NCBI RefSeq assembly: GCF_004283755.1
Contig: NZ_SHMH01000006.1
Location: 62,001 to 126,000, forward strand
From: Pseudoxanthomonas winnipegensis
GTDB lineage: Bacteria > Pseudomonadota > Gammaproteobacteria > Xanthomonadales > Xanthomonadaceae
Length of the DNA stretch: 64,000 nucleotides
Reading direction: 5' to 3'
Shown: piece by piece, positions 43,366 through 53,970 of the stretch
How positions within the stretch are numbered: position 1 is the stretch's first letter
How the letters are laid out: each line of letters opens with the position of its first letter
Notes under the pieces: generated by a model
Told to the model about the DNA's origin: nothing
The model's database searches: none
Seen by the model: the letters and a program-made list of their open reading frames with translations, nothing else
Position numbers and translations under genes: made by a program

Positions 43366-44916
43366 ATGGACGAGGCAATCCGGCATGTGGTGATCGTGGG
43401 CGGCGGCTCGGCCGGCTGGCTGACGGCCGGACTGATCGCCGCCGAGCATCGCGATCGCCACGGTCCCACCCTGCGGGTGAGCGTGCTCGAGTCGCCCGAC
43501 GTGCCGGCGATCGGCGTCGGCGAGGGCACCTGGCCGACCATGCGCGACACGCTGCGCCGGATCGGCGTGGGCGAGGCGGACTTCGTGCGCGCTTGCGATG
43601 CGACCTTCAAGCAGGGCTCGCAGTTCGTCGGCTGGGTCGATGGCGGCGCGCACGATCGCTACACCCATCCCTTCACCCTGCCCAAGGGCTATGGCGAGAC
43701 GCAGCTGGCCGTGGCCTGGGCGGCGCAGGGCGAGCTGCCCTTCGCGCATCTGGCCTGCTTCCAGCCGCATCTGTGCGATGCCGGGCGCGGGCCGAAGCAG
43801 TTCGCCACCCCGGAGTACGCGGCGGTCGCCAACTATGCCTATCACCTGGACGCGACCCGGCTCGGCGCCTTCCTGCGCCAGCACTGCGTCGAACGCCTCG
43901 GCGTGCAGCACGTCGTCGGCCACATGGACGCGGTGCTCAGCCACGAGAACGGCGACATCGCCGCGCTGGCGGTGCGCGACCAGCCCGCGCTGCAAGGCGA
44001 CCTGTTCGTGGACTGCACGGGCCTGCGCGCGCTGCTGCTGGGCGCGCACTACGGCATCTCGCCGGTCGGCGTCGAAGACATCCTGTTCAACGATCGTGCG
44101 CTGGCCCTGCAGGTGCCCTATGCGGACCCGAATGCGCCGATCGCCTGCCAGACGCTGTCCACCGCCCAGCGCGCCGGCTGGATCTGGGACATCGGCCTGT
44201 CGGCGCGGCGTGGCGTCGGCCATGTCTACAGCAGCGCGTTCACCTCCGACGAGGAGGCCGAAGCGGATCTGCGGGCCTATATCCAAGCCACCGGCGGCCC
44301 CGCCGCGGCGACGCTGCCGCCGGCGCGGCGGATCGATCTCCAGCCGGGCTATCGGCCCACGGCCTGGCACCGCAACTGCGTGGCCGTCGGCCTGGCCAGC
44401 GGCTTCGTCGAACCGCTGGAGGCCTCCTCGCTGGTGCTGGTGGAACTGGCCGCCGCGCGCCTGGCCGACGAGATGCCGGCCACGCGCGCGCAGATGGATC
44501 TGCTGGCCGCGCGCTTCAACGAGACCTTCGCCTACCGCTGGCAGCGGGTGATCGAGTTCCTCAAGCTGCACTACGTGCTCAGCCGCCGGCCCACGCCCTA
44601 CTGGCAGGCGCATCGCGAGGACGCCAGCCTGCCGCCGCGCCTGCGCGAACTGCTGCAGCTGTGGCGTCATCAGGCGCCCTCGCGCAGCGACTTTCCGCGC
44701 AGCGAGGAGATCTTTCCTTCGGCCAGCTGGCAGTACATCCTCTACGGCATGGGCGCGCGTCCGCATTCCCGTCCCGCGCGGCGCTCGGAAGACCTGCAGG
44801 CCGCGCAGGCCTGCTTCGCCGAGAGCGCGGCGCTGGTGCAGCGCATGCTGCCGGCGCTGCCCAGCCATCGCGCGCTGGTCGAGCACATCAAGGCCCATGG
44901 CCTGCCCCGTCTTTGA
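43366..44916 (+). CDS. Flavin-dependent tryptophan-halogenase family protein 1
   Basis: A 516-residue FAD-binding protein: GGGSAGW at the N-terminus, the conserved lysine K82 in ATFKQGSQF (equivalent to the chloramine-forming lysine of PrnA), VDCTGLRALLLG, and GLASGFVEPLEASSL. The family motif WxWxIP reads W272-I-W-D-I-G277, so the proline is replaced by glycine. Relatives in TonB/SapC clusters halogenate indoles rather than free tryptophan, or have no known substrate; some prefer bromide. A flavin reductase is not adjacent. Start: the ATG of MDEAIRHVV, since the longer frame begins inside the receptor gene and spans the hairpin. SapC follows after 9 bp. Confidence 0.88.
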   Translation: MDEAIRHVVIVGGGSAGWLTAGLIAAEHRDRHGPTLRVSVLESPDVPAIGVGEGTWPTMRDTLRRIGVGEADFVRACDATFKQGSQFVGWVDGGAHDRYTHPFTLPKGYGETQLAVAWAAQGELPFAHLACFQPHLCDAGRGPKQFATPEYAAVANYAYHLDATRLGAFLRQHCVERLGVQHVVGHMDAVLSHENGDIAALAVRDQPALQGDLFVDCTGLRALLLGAHYGISPVGVEDILFNDRALALQVPYADPNAPIACQTLSTAQRAGWIWDIGLSARRGVGHVYSSAFTSDEEAEADLRAYIQATGGPAAATLPPARRIDLQPGYRPTAWHRNCVAVGLASGFVEPLEASSLVLVELAAARLADEMPATRAQMDLLAARFNETFAYRWQRVIEFLKLHYVLSRRPTPYWQAHREDASLPPRLRELLQLWRHQAPSRSDFPRSEEIFPSASWQYILYGMGARPHSRPARRSEDLQAAQACFAESAALVQRMLPALPSHRALVEHIKAHGLPRL

Positions 44917-44925
44917 TTCTCTGGA

Positions 44926-45627
44926 ATGCCGATGCCGCGTCACGCCCTGCTCAACAACATCGACCATCGCGACCTGCGCGTCTCCACCCGCCACGGCGCG
45001 GGGGTGGACGATGCGGCGATGTCGGTGGTGACCTTCCCGGGCGAGTTCCGCGCGCTGCAGGCCTATTACCCGATCGTGTTCCAGAAGGACGCCCAAGGCG
45101 TGTTCCATCCGCTGGCGCTGCTGGGCCTGCAGCCGGGGCAGAACCTGTTCCTGCGCGGCGATCGCTGGGATGCCCACTACGTGCCGATGGCGGTCGAGCG
45201 TCAGCCGTTCGCGATCGGGCACGACGCGCAGGGCGAGCCGATGCTGCACGTGGACCTGGAACATCCGCGCATCGATCCGCAGGGCGAGCCACTGTTCCTC
45301 GAGCATGGCGGCCACGCGCCGCTGCTGCAGCACATGGTCGCGCTGCTGCGCACCCTGCATGACGGGCTGGCCGGCAATGGCGCCTTCGTCCAGGCGCTGT
45401 TGTCGCATGCGCTGCTGGAGTCGTTCGTGCTGGACGTGAAGCTGACGGGCGGGCAGGAGATTCATCTGCGCGGCTGCTACACCATCCACGAGGAGCGCCT
45501 GCGTGCGCTGGACGGCGAGGCGCTGCAGGCGCTGTCGCGCGCGGGTCACCTGGAGCCGATCTACATGGCGCTCGCCTCGATGACGCATCTGCGCGACCTG
45601 ATCGGCCGCCTCGAGCAGGGCGCGTAA
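44926..45627 (+). CDS. SapC family protein
   Basis: A 233-residue protein matching SapC: HRDLRVSTRHGAGVDDAAMSV, FPGEFRALQAYYPIVFQKD, LLGLQPGQNLFL, LDGEALQALSRAGHLEPIYMALASM. The name comes from the Campylobacter S-layer locus, but in Xanthomonas and Caulobacter relatives it is found between halogenase and cupin genes, and its role is unknown. Two in-frame ATGs (44926 and 44932) are possible starts. Its stop overlaps the cupin gene start by one base (TAATG). Confidence 0.88.
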   Translation: MPMPRHALLNNIDHRDLRVSTRHGAGVDDAAMSVVTFPGEFRALQAYYPIVFQKDAQGVFHPLALLGLQPGQNLFLRGDRWDAHYVPMAVERQPFAIGHDAQGEPMLHVDLEHPRIDPQGEPLFLEHGGHAPLLQHMVALLRTLHDGLAGNGAFVQALLSHALLESFVLDVKLTGGQEIHLRGCYTIHEERLRALDGEALQALSRAGHLEPIYMALASMTHLRDLIGRLEQGA

Positions 45628-46643
45628 TGCAGCCCGCCACGCCGCGCCCGATCGAGGAACGCCACGGCCTGCGCGCCGACACGCTCGGCCCCGAGCTGCT
45701 GGCCTCCGATCAGCCGCTGGTGCTGCGTGGCGTGGTGGCCGACTGGCCGATAGCCAGGGCCGGTGCGGCGTCGGCGCAGGAGGCGGTGGCCTATCTGCGC
45801 CGCTTCGCGCGCCCCGACCCGGTGGTCGCCACCGTGGCCGCGCCCGAGACCGGCGGCCGCTTCTTCTATACCGATGGGCAGCAGGGCTTCAATTTCCGCC
45901 AGGAGCGCGTGCCGCTGCCGGTGGTGCTGGACACCTTGCTGGGCTATCTGCACGCGCCCGCGCCGCCGGCGATCTACGTCGGCTCGACGACCATCGATAC
46001 CTGGCTGCCGGGCTTCCGCGCCGAGAACGATCTGGACCTGGGCGCCCGCATGCCGCTGGCCAGCATCTGGATCGGCAACCGTACCCGCATCGCCGCGCAC
46101 CAGGACATCCCCGACAACATCGCCTGCGTGGTGGCGGGCCGCCGCCGGGTCACGCTGTTCCCGCCCGAGCAGCTGGCCAATCTGTACATCGGCCCGCTGG
46201 ACCGCACGCCGGCCGGGCAGGCGATCAGCCTGGTGGACTTCGCCGCTCCCGACTTCGAGGCCCATCCGCGCTTCGCCGAGGCGCTGCGCCACGCGCAGGT
46301 CGCGGTGCTGGAGCCCGGCGACGCGGTGCTGATCCCCTCGCTGTGGTGGCACCACATGGAAGGCCTGGCGCCGTTCAACATCCTGGTGAACTACTGGTGG
46401 CGGCGCAGCCCGGCCTATATGGATTCGCCGATGAACGCGCTGATGCTGGCGCTGCTGAGCGTGCGGGACCTGCCCGCGCACGAGCGCGAACACTGGCGCG
46501 AGGTGTTCCGCCACTACGTATTCGACGCCGATGCCGAGACGGTGGCGCACATCGCGCCCGAGGCGCGCGGCGCGCTGGCGCCGATGGACGACATCCGCGC
46601 GCGCGAGCTGCGCGCGCGCCTGCTGCAGCGGCTCAACCGCTGA
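45627..46643 (+). CDS. Cupin_8/JmjC-like putative Fe(II) dioxygenase
   Basis: A 338-residue protein of the cupin_8 family. Iron ligands are visible: H158-Q-D160 in RIAAHQDIPDNIACVVAGRRRVTLFPP, and a distal histidine in LIPSLWWHHMEGL (H242 or H243). An N-terminal PLVLRGVVADWP and a C-terminal helical tail complete the fold. Members include 2-oxoglutarate-dependent hydroxylases, but the substrate here is unknown. It starts on the last base of the SapC stop codon and is followed by the second halogenase after 22 bp, so the four genes form one operon. Confidence 0.87.
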   Translation: MQPATPRPIEERHGLRADTLGPELLASDQPLVLRGVVADWPIARAGAASAQEAVAYLRRFARPDPVVATVAAPETGGRFFYTDGQQGFNFRQERVPLPVVLDTLLGYLHAPAPPAIYVGSTTIDTWLPGFRAENDLDLGARMPLASIWIGNRTRIAAHQDIPDNIACVVAGRRRVTLFPPEQLANLYIGPLDRTPAGQAISLVDFAAPDFEAHPRFAEALRHAQVAVLEPGDAVLIPSLWWHHMEGLAPFNILVNYWWRRSPAYMDSPMNALMLALLSVRDLPAHEREHWREVFRHYVFDADAETVAHIAPEARGALAPMDDIRARELRARLLQRLNR

Positions 46644-46665
46644 GCGTCACGAGGAATCGAGCCGC

Positions 46666-48171
46666 ATGACGGACAGTTCGCAGCCCCGCCCGGTCAAGCG
46701 CGTGGTCATCGCCGGCGGCGGCACCGCCGGCTGGATGGCCGCCGCGGCCCTCTCTCGCACCCTGGGCAAGGTGCTGGACATCACCCTGGTCGAGTCCGAG
46801 GAGATCGGCACGGTCGGCGTGGGCGAGGCCACCATCCCCACGCTGGTCACCTTCCACCGCCTGCTGGACATCGACGAGCAGGCGTTCATGGCCGCCACCG
46901 GCGCCACGATCAAACTCGGCATCCAGTTCGAAGGCTGGCGCGAGCCCGGCCAGGACTACATCCATTCCTTTGGCACCACCGGCAAGGACCACTGGACCGC
47001 CGGCTTCCAGCATTTCTGGATGAAGGGCCGCCAGCGCGGGCTGGCGCGCGACTATGGCGACTACTGCCTGGAGCTGCGCGCCGCGCAGGAGCAGCGCTTC
47101 GCCCACCTGGCGCGCAACGGCATGAACTACGCCTTCCATCTCGATGCCGGCCTGTACGGCCGGTTCCTGCGCCGCTTCAGCGAAGGATTCGGCGCCCGCC
47201 GCATCGAGGGCAGGATCGCCACCGTCCAGACCAGCGTCCAGGGCGACATCGACGCGCTGGTGATGGAGGACGGCACGCGCGTGGAGGGCGACCTGTTCAT
47301 CGACTGCACCGGCTTCCGCGCGCTGCTGCTGGGGCAGACGCTGGGGGTCGCCTTCCAGGACTGGTCGCACTGGCTGTTCGCCGACAGCGCGCTGGCCGTG
47401 CAGACCGAATCGGTCGCCCCGCCGGTGCCGTACACGCGCTCGATGGCCGGCCCGGCTGGCTGGCAGTGGCGCATCCCGCTGCAGCACCGCGTCGGCAACG
47501 GCATCGTCTATTCCAGCCGCTTCATGGACCAGGAGGCCGCGCGCGCGGCGCTGCTGGACAACCTGGAAGGCCCGCCGCTGTTCGAACCGCGCCCGCTGCG
47601 TTTCACCCCCGGCCAGCGCCAGGTCACCTGGAAGCGCAACTGCGTGGCCCTCGGCCTGGCCAGCGGCTTCCTGGAGCCGCTGGAGTCGACCAACATCCAT
47701 CTGGTCTCGCGCAACCTGACCCGGCTGCTGCAGTCCTTCCCGCATGTGATCCGCCAGGTGGACATCGACGAATACAACGCGCAGACCGAGGCCGAGATGG
47801 TCCACATCCGCGACTTCGTCATCCTGCATTACCACGTGACCCGACGCCGCGACACGCCGTTCTGGCAGGCCTGCGCGCAGATGGACATCCCGGCCACGCT
47901 GCGGCACCGGATCGACCTGTTCGCCCAGACCGGCCGCGTGTTCCATGTGCCCAACGAGCTGTTCGCCGAGAACTCCTGGATCCAGGTGATGCTGGGCCAG
48001 GGCATCGCGCCTGCGCAGTACCACCCGGTCGCCGACCTGATGGACGACGCCGAGCTGGCGCGCTTCCTGGACGGCATCCACCAGCAGGTCGAACAGACCG
48101 TGGCCCGCCTGCCGACCCACGCCGACTACCTGCGCAGCTACTGCGCCCAGCCGCGCCCCGCGATGGCCTGA
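46666..48171 (+). CDS. Flavin-dependent tryptophan-halogenase family protein 2
   Basis: A 501-residue halogenase with GGGTAGW, lysine K83 in ATIKLGIQFEGW, the intact W266-Q-W-R-I-P271 motif, FIDCTGFRALLLGQ and GLASGFLEPLESTNIHL. It differs from the first halogenase at many positions and has a more complete motif set, so it may be the active one of the two, or they may have different substrates. A GAGGAA sequence precedes the ATG with proper spacing. Last gene of the receptor/halogenase locus. Confidence 0.9.
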   Translation: MTDSSQPRPVKRVVIAGGGTAGWMAAAALSRTLGKVLDITLVESEEIGTVGVGEATIPTLVTFHRLLDIDEQAFMAATGATIKLGIQFEGWREPGQDYIHSFGTTGKDHWTAGFQHFWMKGRQRGLARDYGDYCLELRAAQEQRFAHLARNGMNYAFHLDAGLYGRFLRRFSEGFGARRIEGRIATVQTSVQGDIDALVMEDGTRVEGDLFIDCTGFRALLLGQTLGVAFQDWSHWLFADSALAVQTESVAPPVPYTRSMAGPAGWQWRIPLQHRVGNGIVYSSRFMDQEAARAALLDNLEGPPLFEPRPLRFTPGQRQVTWKRNCVALGLASGFLEPLESTNIHLVSRNLTRLLQSFPHVIRQVDIDEYNAQTEAEMVHIRDFVILHYHVTRRRDTPFWQACAQMDIPATLRHRIDLFAQTGRVFHVPNELFAENSWIQVMLGQGIAPAQYHPVADLMDDAELARFLDGIHQQVEQTVARLPTHADYLRSYCAQPRPAMA

Positions 48172-48214
48172 GCCGGCGGCCTTCAACGCCTCTGCCAGCG
48201 CGACGGCGCGCTCG

Positions 48215-48521
48215 GTGGGAGCCGGCATGCCGGCGATGAGGCTTTCCCGGTAAGGCCCCTCGCCGCCATGGCGGCTCCCACCGGGGAATTTCCGCCTTCT
48301 GGAAGCGGACGGTGCGCCCGCTGGTGTGGGAGCAGCTGTCTCCTCAAATCTCGCAGCGACCTGCCTGTAGAGCGGAGCTTGCTCCGCTGCTCTTCGTTCG
48401 GCTCGCGGAGAACGCCCCAGCGGAGCGAGCTCCGCTCTACAGGGGGGAGCCGGTATGCCGGCGATGAGGCTTTCCCGGCAAAGCCCCTCGCCGCCATGGC
48501 GGCTCCCACAGGGGAAGTTCT
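48215..48521. repeat. Nested array of GTGGGAGCC and GTAG palindromes
   Basis: Two GTGGGAGCC palindromes (48215-48282, 48446-48521) surround a GTAG hairpin pair (48367-48440, same as those at 3801-4275 and 38252-38324). Together they fill most of the 394-bp gene-free stretch between the second halogenase and uvrD. No gene is supported. Confidence 0.85.
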
Positions 48522-48550
48522 GTTTTCTCAAGGCCTGAGGACGGCCCCGG

Positions 48551-48556
48551 TAGAAT
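48551..48556 (+). promoter_or_regulatory. Candidate -10 box of uvrD, leaderless-type
   Basis: TAGAAT ends nine bases before the ATG at 48566, so transcription would start within a few bases of the initiation codon. No Shine-Dalgarno is visible. The same layout occurs before the hydrolase gene at 16809. Confidence 0.3.
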
Positions 48557-48565
48557 GGGCGGGCA

Positions 48566-50776
<2,211 letters not shown>

Positions 50777-50822
50777 GGCGTTGGGCTTGCTTGGCGGTTT
50801 AGAGCCGCCGACGAATCCTCTA

Positions 50823-50850
50823 CCGTCGCTCCCGCGCATGCGGGAATCCA
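50823..50850. repeat. Short CCCGCGNANGCGGGAA palindrome
   Basis: CTCCCGCGCATGCGGGAATCCA, a further copy of the dispersed palindrome family, in the 638-bp gene-free stretch after uvrD. Confidence 0.7.
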
Positions 50851-50975
50851 GCGACTTGCGCGCGGCAAGGTCGAAGGCTCTGGGTTCTCTTCTTCGCGGG
50901 AACGGTAGGTTTGTCAGCGGCTCTTAGTGGGTTTCTGCTCTGATCCTGTTGGCGCGCGATAGTTCTTGAATCAAA

Positions 50976-51208
50976 GGCTTTCGTGCGGCTTCGCCGCCCG
51001 ACCTACTTTTCTTTGCTTGTGCAAAGAAAAGTAGGCAAAAGAAACACACCCCGGGCGGCACGCCTGCGCTGCGCGCAGGTCCGCTGCGGGACGAGGGATT
51101 TTCCAAGGGGACATCCTGTCCCCTCGGAAAACGCCGCACATCCATGTGCGGCGCCCTGCGGGTCTTGTCCTCGCCCCTCCGCCGTGCCTTACGGGGCGGT
51201 CTGAGAGG
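50976..51208. repeat. Diverged single-arm relative of the 552-bp structured repeat
   Basis: The order of blocks follows one arm of the elements at 18835 and 28777. First come TTTCGTGCGGCTTCGCCG and a perfect 15-bp stem (CCTACTTTTCTTTGC, loop TTGT, inverse). Then CAAAAGAAACACACCCCGGG, a GC stem (CTGCGC / GCGCAG), a long compound stem (GGGGACA / TGTCCCC inside GATTTTCC / GGAAAA), a CGCCGCACAT / ATGTGCGGCG stem, and finally CCTTACGGGGCGGTCTGAGAGG. The corresponding terminus of the full element reads CTTTACGGCTCAGACAGG. Sequences differ almost everywhere while positions of stems are kept. Frames read here resemble hypothetical peptides commonly annotated in Xanthomonas, but are repeat artefacts. 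Confidence 0.7.
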
Positions 51209-51260
51209 CAAAGGCAAAGGCAGAGCGAGAGCCAGAGCTAGTGCTGGTGCTGGTGCGGGG
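51209..51260. repeat. Degenerate hexanucleotide tract after the single-arm element
   Basis: CAAAGG, CAAAGG, CAGAGC, GAGAGC, CAGAGC, then TAGTGC and TGGTGC-type units begin directly after the terminal CTGAGAGG. This matches the hexanucleotide borders of the two full elements. Confidence 0.75.
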
Positions 51261-51344
51261 GCGGGTCTAGGCGGGGTAAGGCGGTAGCGCCTGTGCATCG
51301 CGCTGGCGGCTGCGGCTGGGGCGACGGGGTTTTTGCGGGGCTTT

Positions 51345-51358
51345 GATCGCGATCAAGG
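51345..51358 (+). promoter_or_regulatory. FNR/Anr-like palindrome upstream of the universal stress gene
   Basis: TTGATCGCGATCAA is a perfect 14-bp palindrome with the TTGAT-N4-ATCAA arrangement of FNR/Anr/CRP-type sites. It lies about 57 bp before the ATG, a distance compatible with activation. Universal stress genes are often FNR- or Anr-controlled; no Fnr gene is in the window. Confidence 0.6.
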
Positions 51359-51414
51359 CGGGGAGGGGGCGATCGCGCTTGAATGGGACATCACCGCAGC
51401 GCGTGGAGGGTCCC

Positions 51415-51861
51415 ATGTACCGACGCATTCTGATTGCCATCGATGGTTCCGAGCTTTCCCTGCGTGGCCTGGACCAGGGCCTGGGGCTGGCGGCGCGGCT
51501 GGGCGCCAGGGTCGACATCCTGACCGTGTCCGAGCCGTGGGCCGGCGGCATGGTCGATGCGCAGGGCTGGGTGGTGGGTTATGAATCCGGTCCCGAATAC
51601 CGGGCCGAGCGGGAGCAGGCCGCCAACGCCATCCTGCAGCCGGCGCTGGACCGGGCCGAGGCGATGGACGTGGAGGCCGAGCCGATCCATGTGCTGGACC
51701 GGTATGCCGCCGACGGCATCCTGGAGACGCTGGCCGAACGCGGCAATGACCTGGTGGTGATGGCCTCGCACGGCCGCCGTGGCGTGACCCGCGTGCTGCT
51801 GGGCAGCCAGACCGCCGAGGTCCTGACCCGCAGCACCGTGCCGGTGCTGGTGGTGCGCTGA
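51415..51861 (+). CDS. Universal stress protein (UspA family)
   Basis: A 148-residue single-domain USP. The N-terminal strand MYRRILIAIDGSELS has the conserved aspartate, and the C-terminal nucleotide-binding motif ASHGRRGVTRVLLGSQTAEVL (the G-x-x-G...G-S pattern) implies ATP binding. The ATG follows GGAGGGTCCC, a good ribosome site; a longer in-frame start would precede that site. Monocistronic; about 30-60 bp upstream the sequence TTGATCGCGATCAAGG is an FNR/Anr-like palindrome, which would fit oxygen-limited induction as known for usp genes. Confidence 0.9.
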   Translation: MYRRILIAIDGSELSLRGLDQGLGLAARLGARVDILTVSEPWAGGMVDAQGWVVGYESGPEYRAEREQAANAILQPALDRAEAMDVEAEPIHVLDRYAADGILETLAERGNDLVVMASHGRRGVTRVLLGSQTAEVLTRSTVPVLVVR

Positions 51862-51895
51862 TCGGCCAACGCTTGCGACTGCGGCTGACGTCCAT

Positions 51896-51985
51896 GGACT
51901 CCCGCTTTCGCGGGAGTGACGACTTCGAGATGACGCGGACGTGTGTGGTTGTCTTCGTCATCCCCGCGAAAGCGGGGATCCATGG
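51896..51985. repeat. Convergent pair of CCCGCGAAAGCGGG palindromes
   Basis: ACTCCCGCTTTCGCGGGAGTGACG and ATCCCCGCGAAAGCGGGGAT, with a ~36-bp spacer and CCATGGAC tails at both outer ends. It lies between the converging stops of the universal stress gene and the SAF-domain oxidoreductase, so it may serve both as a terminator. Confidence 0.7.
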
Positions 51986-52077
51986 ACGTCCGCCCAGATC
52001 GCCTCAGACCTCATCTACTGCGTCCACATCGGCACCGCAACACGCCGCACACGCGGATCCGGCGATCCTGACGCCAC

Positions 52078-53382
52078 TCAGACCGTCGCGGCCTGCCCAG
52101 CAGTCTCGAACAGCGCAGCCTGCTCGACTCGCAGCTGATCGATCAAGCGCCCCTGCGGCAGCTCCACATCGGCATAGGTCAGCACCTGGTCCTTGGCCAC
52201 GTCGTGCCGGAGCACGCAGCCCTCGGCCACGCCCATCGGCAGCAGCGCGTCGCGCGCGGTGACGTCGGCGCGCTCGCACTGGCCATAGGTCAGGTAGCCG
52301 CCCAGCGCGTCGATCGTCTCGCCGGCGGCCAGGTCGCGCTTGGCGGTAGCGACCACCTCGACCAGCGGGCCGCCCAGCGGCTGCAGCACCGCATCGCGCA
52401 GCAGCACCACGCGCGCCACCGACAGCGGCACCTCGAAATGGCACAGGTGGTACGGCGTGTAGAAGCTGTACAGCGGACCCTCGCCCAGCTTGTAGAGGTT
52501 GAGGTAGTGCTGCTGCTTGGGATCGTCGTGGCTGGCCAGCACGTACACGCCCGGGCTGGGCAGCGCGCCGACCACGTAGTCGACCGCGCCGCCGACGGCC
52601 TTGAGCGCGTCGATGTCGTATTTCCTGGTCAGCTCGTCCACGTGGCCGCGGTGGTCGTAGCCGGTCATGCCGCGCTGCAGGATCGACATGCCGGTGCCGT
52701 TGGCGACGATGGCCTGCTCGAAGCTGATCTTGGTGCCGTCGGCGAAGCTGGTGACCATGTACGGGTCCTGGCCCCACTTGGCGGCGAAGCCGGCCTGCGT
52801 GGTCGGCGTGCGGTACGGGTCCTGCAGGCCCTTGATGTTGCCGCACATCAGCGGCGTCAGCCCGATGGACTTGACGAAGCGGAACAGGTTCATCTGCACG
52901 CCGGGCTGGTCGCCGTCGCAGGCGGTGAAGATCACGCCGGCCGCATCCGCCTTGCGCTTGAGCAGCGGGCCGACGGTGCCGTCCAGCTCGGCGTTCATCG
53001 TGACCATGTCGCGGCCGTGGGAGATGGCGGCCAGCGAGATGTGCGCGCCGTACTCCACCGCGCCGGTCGCATCGACCAGGCAGTCGAGCAGGTCGCACTC
53101 GTACAGCAGCGCCGGGTCGTGGGTGACCGCGGGCACGCCGCTGGTGATGGCGTCGGCCAGCGCGCGGCCGGTCTCGACCACGCGCGCCTGCACGCCGGCC
53201 AGGGCGAAGGCGGCCAGCGCCTTGTCCACGTTGCGGTTGCAGATCACCGACAGCACCATGCCCGGCACCGAATGCACGATCTGGTTGACGATGCCCTTGG
53301 CCATGAAGCCGGCGCCGTACAGCCCGACGCGGATGGGGGTGCCGGCGGCCTGTCGCGCCTGCAGCAGTCGATCGATGACCAT
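52078..53382 (-). CDS. SAF-domain NAD(P)-dependent oxidoreductase (homoserine dehydrogenase-like)
   Basis: A 434-residue protein. The N-terminal Rossmann fold (RVGLYGAGFMAKGIVNQIV) is followed by a dehydrogenase-like middle (CLVDATGAVEYGAHISLAAI, TACDGDQPGVQMNLFRFV) and a C-terminal SAF domain (~350-430, AKRDLAAGETIDALGGYLTYG). Relatives occur in surface-polysaccharide loci beside RfbF, where a sugar-nucleotide oxidation or reduction is likely; the exact reaction is unknown. It is the last gene of the operon, starting 24 bp after the RfbC-like stop. Confidence 0.8.
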   Translation of the reverse strand: MVIDRLLQARQAAGTPIRVGLYGAGFMAKGIVNQIVHSVPGMVLSVICNRNVDKALAAFALAGVQARVVETGRALADAITSGVPAVTHDPALLYECDLLDCLVDATGAVEYGAHISLAAISHGRDMVTMNAELDGTVGPLLKRKADAAGVIFTACDGDQPGVQMNLFRFVKSIGLTPLMCGNIKGLQDPYRTPTTQAGFAAKWGQDPYMVTSFADGTKISFEQAIVANGTGMSILQRGMTGYDHRGHVDELTRKYDIDALKAVGGAVDYVVGALPSPGVYVLASHDDPKQQHYLNLYKLGEGPLYSFYTPYHLCHFEVPLSVARVVLLRDAVLQPLGGPLVEVVATAKRDLAAGETIDALGGYLTYGQCERADVTARDALLPMGVAEGCVLRHDVAKDQVLTYADVELPQGRLIDQLRVEQAALFETAGQAATV

Positions 53383-53406
53383 GGGGGAAACTCCTTGAAG
53401 CGTGGC

Positions 53407-53970
53407 TCAGTAGCCGATCAGCCGATCGACGCCGTGATAGGTGGGGTCGAAGTCCGGCCAGGCCGCATCCTTGTCCGAGACGATCCGGCCCGGCGCCGGC
53501 CACTGGATGTCGAAGGTCGGGTCGTTCCAGCGCAGCCCACGTTCGGCGCTGGGCTCGTAGAACGCGCTGGCCAGGTAAAAGGCCTCGGTGTCCGGTTCCA
53601 GCGTGACGAAGCCATGGGCGAAGCCGCGCGGCACGTAGTAGGCCAGCCGGTTCTCCGCCGTCAGTTCCACCCCGTGCCACTTCAGGTACGTGGGCGAATC
53701 CGGCCGCAGGTCGACGATGCAGTCCCACAGCGCGCCGCGCACGCAGCGCACGATCTTGACCTCGGCGGCCGGCGGCAGCTGGTAGTGCATGCCGCGCAGC
53801 GTGCCGGCCTGCGCGTTGTAGGAGTTGTTGACCTGGACGAAGCGGTCCACCAGCCCCGCCGCGGCCATTTCCTTCTCGCAGAACACCCGCGCGAACCAGC
53901 CGCGCGCGTCGCCGCGCTGCTCCGGCTCGATCACATAGGCGCCGTGCAACGGCGTGCTGTGGAACTTCAT
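53407..53970 (-). CDS. dTDP-4-dehydrorhamnose 3,5-epimerase family protein (RfbC-like)
   Basis: A 187-residue cupin-fold epimerase: GWFARVFCEKE, NNSYNAQAGTLRGMHYQLPP with the catalytic histidine, KIVRCVRGALWDCIVDLR and YVPRGFAHGFVTLEPD. As it lies beside a CTP-dependent glucose-1-phosphate cytidylyltransferase rather than RmlA, its substrate is more likely a CDP-4-keto sugar than dTDP-4-keto-6-deoxyglucose. Its start overlaps the end of the epimerase gene by four bases. Confidence 0.85.
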   Translation of the reverse strand: MKFHSTPLHGAYVIEPEQRGDARGWFARVFCEKEMAAAGLVDRFVQVNNSYNAQAGTLRGMHYQLPPAAEVKIVRCVRGALWDCIVDLRPDSPTYLKWHGVELTAENRLAYYVPRGFAHGFVTLEPDTEAFYLASAFYEPSAERGLRWNDPTFDIQWPAPGRIVSDKDAAWPDFDPTYHGVDRLIGY

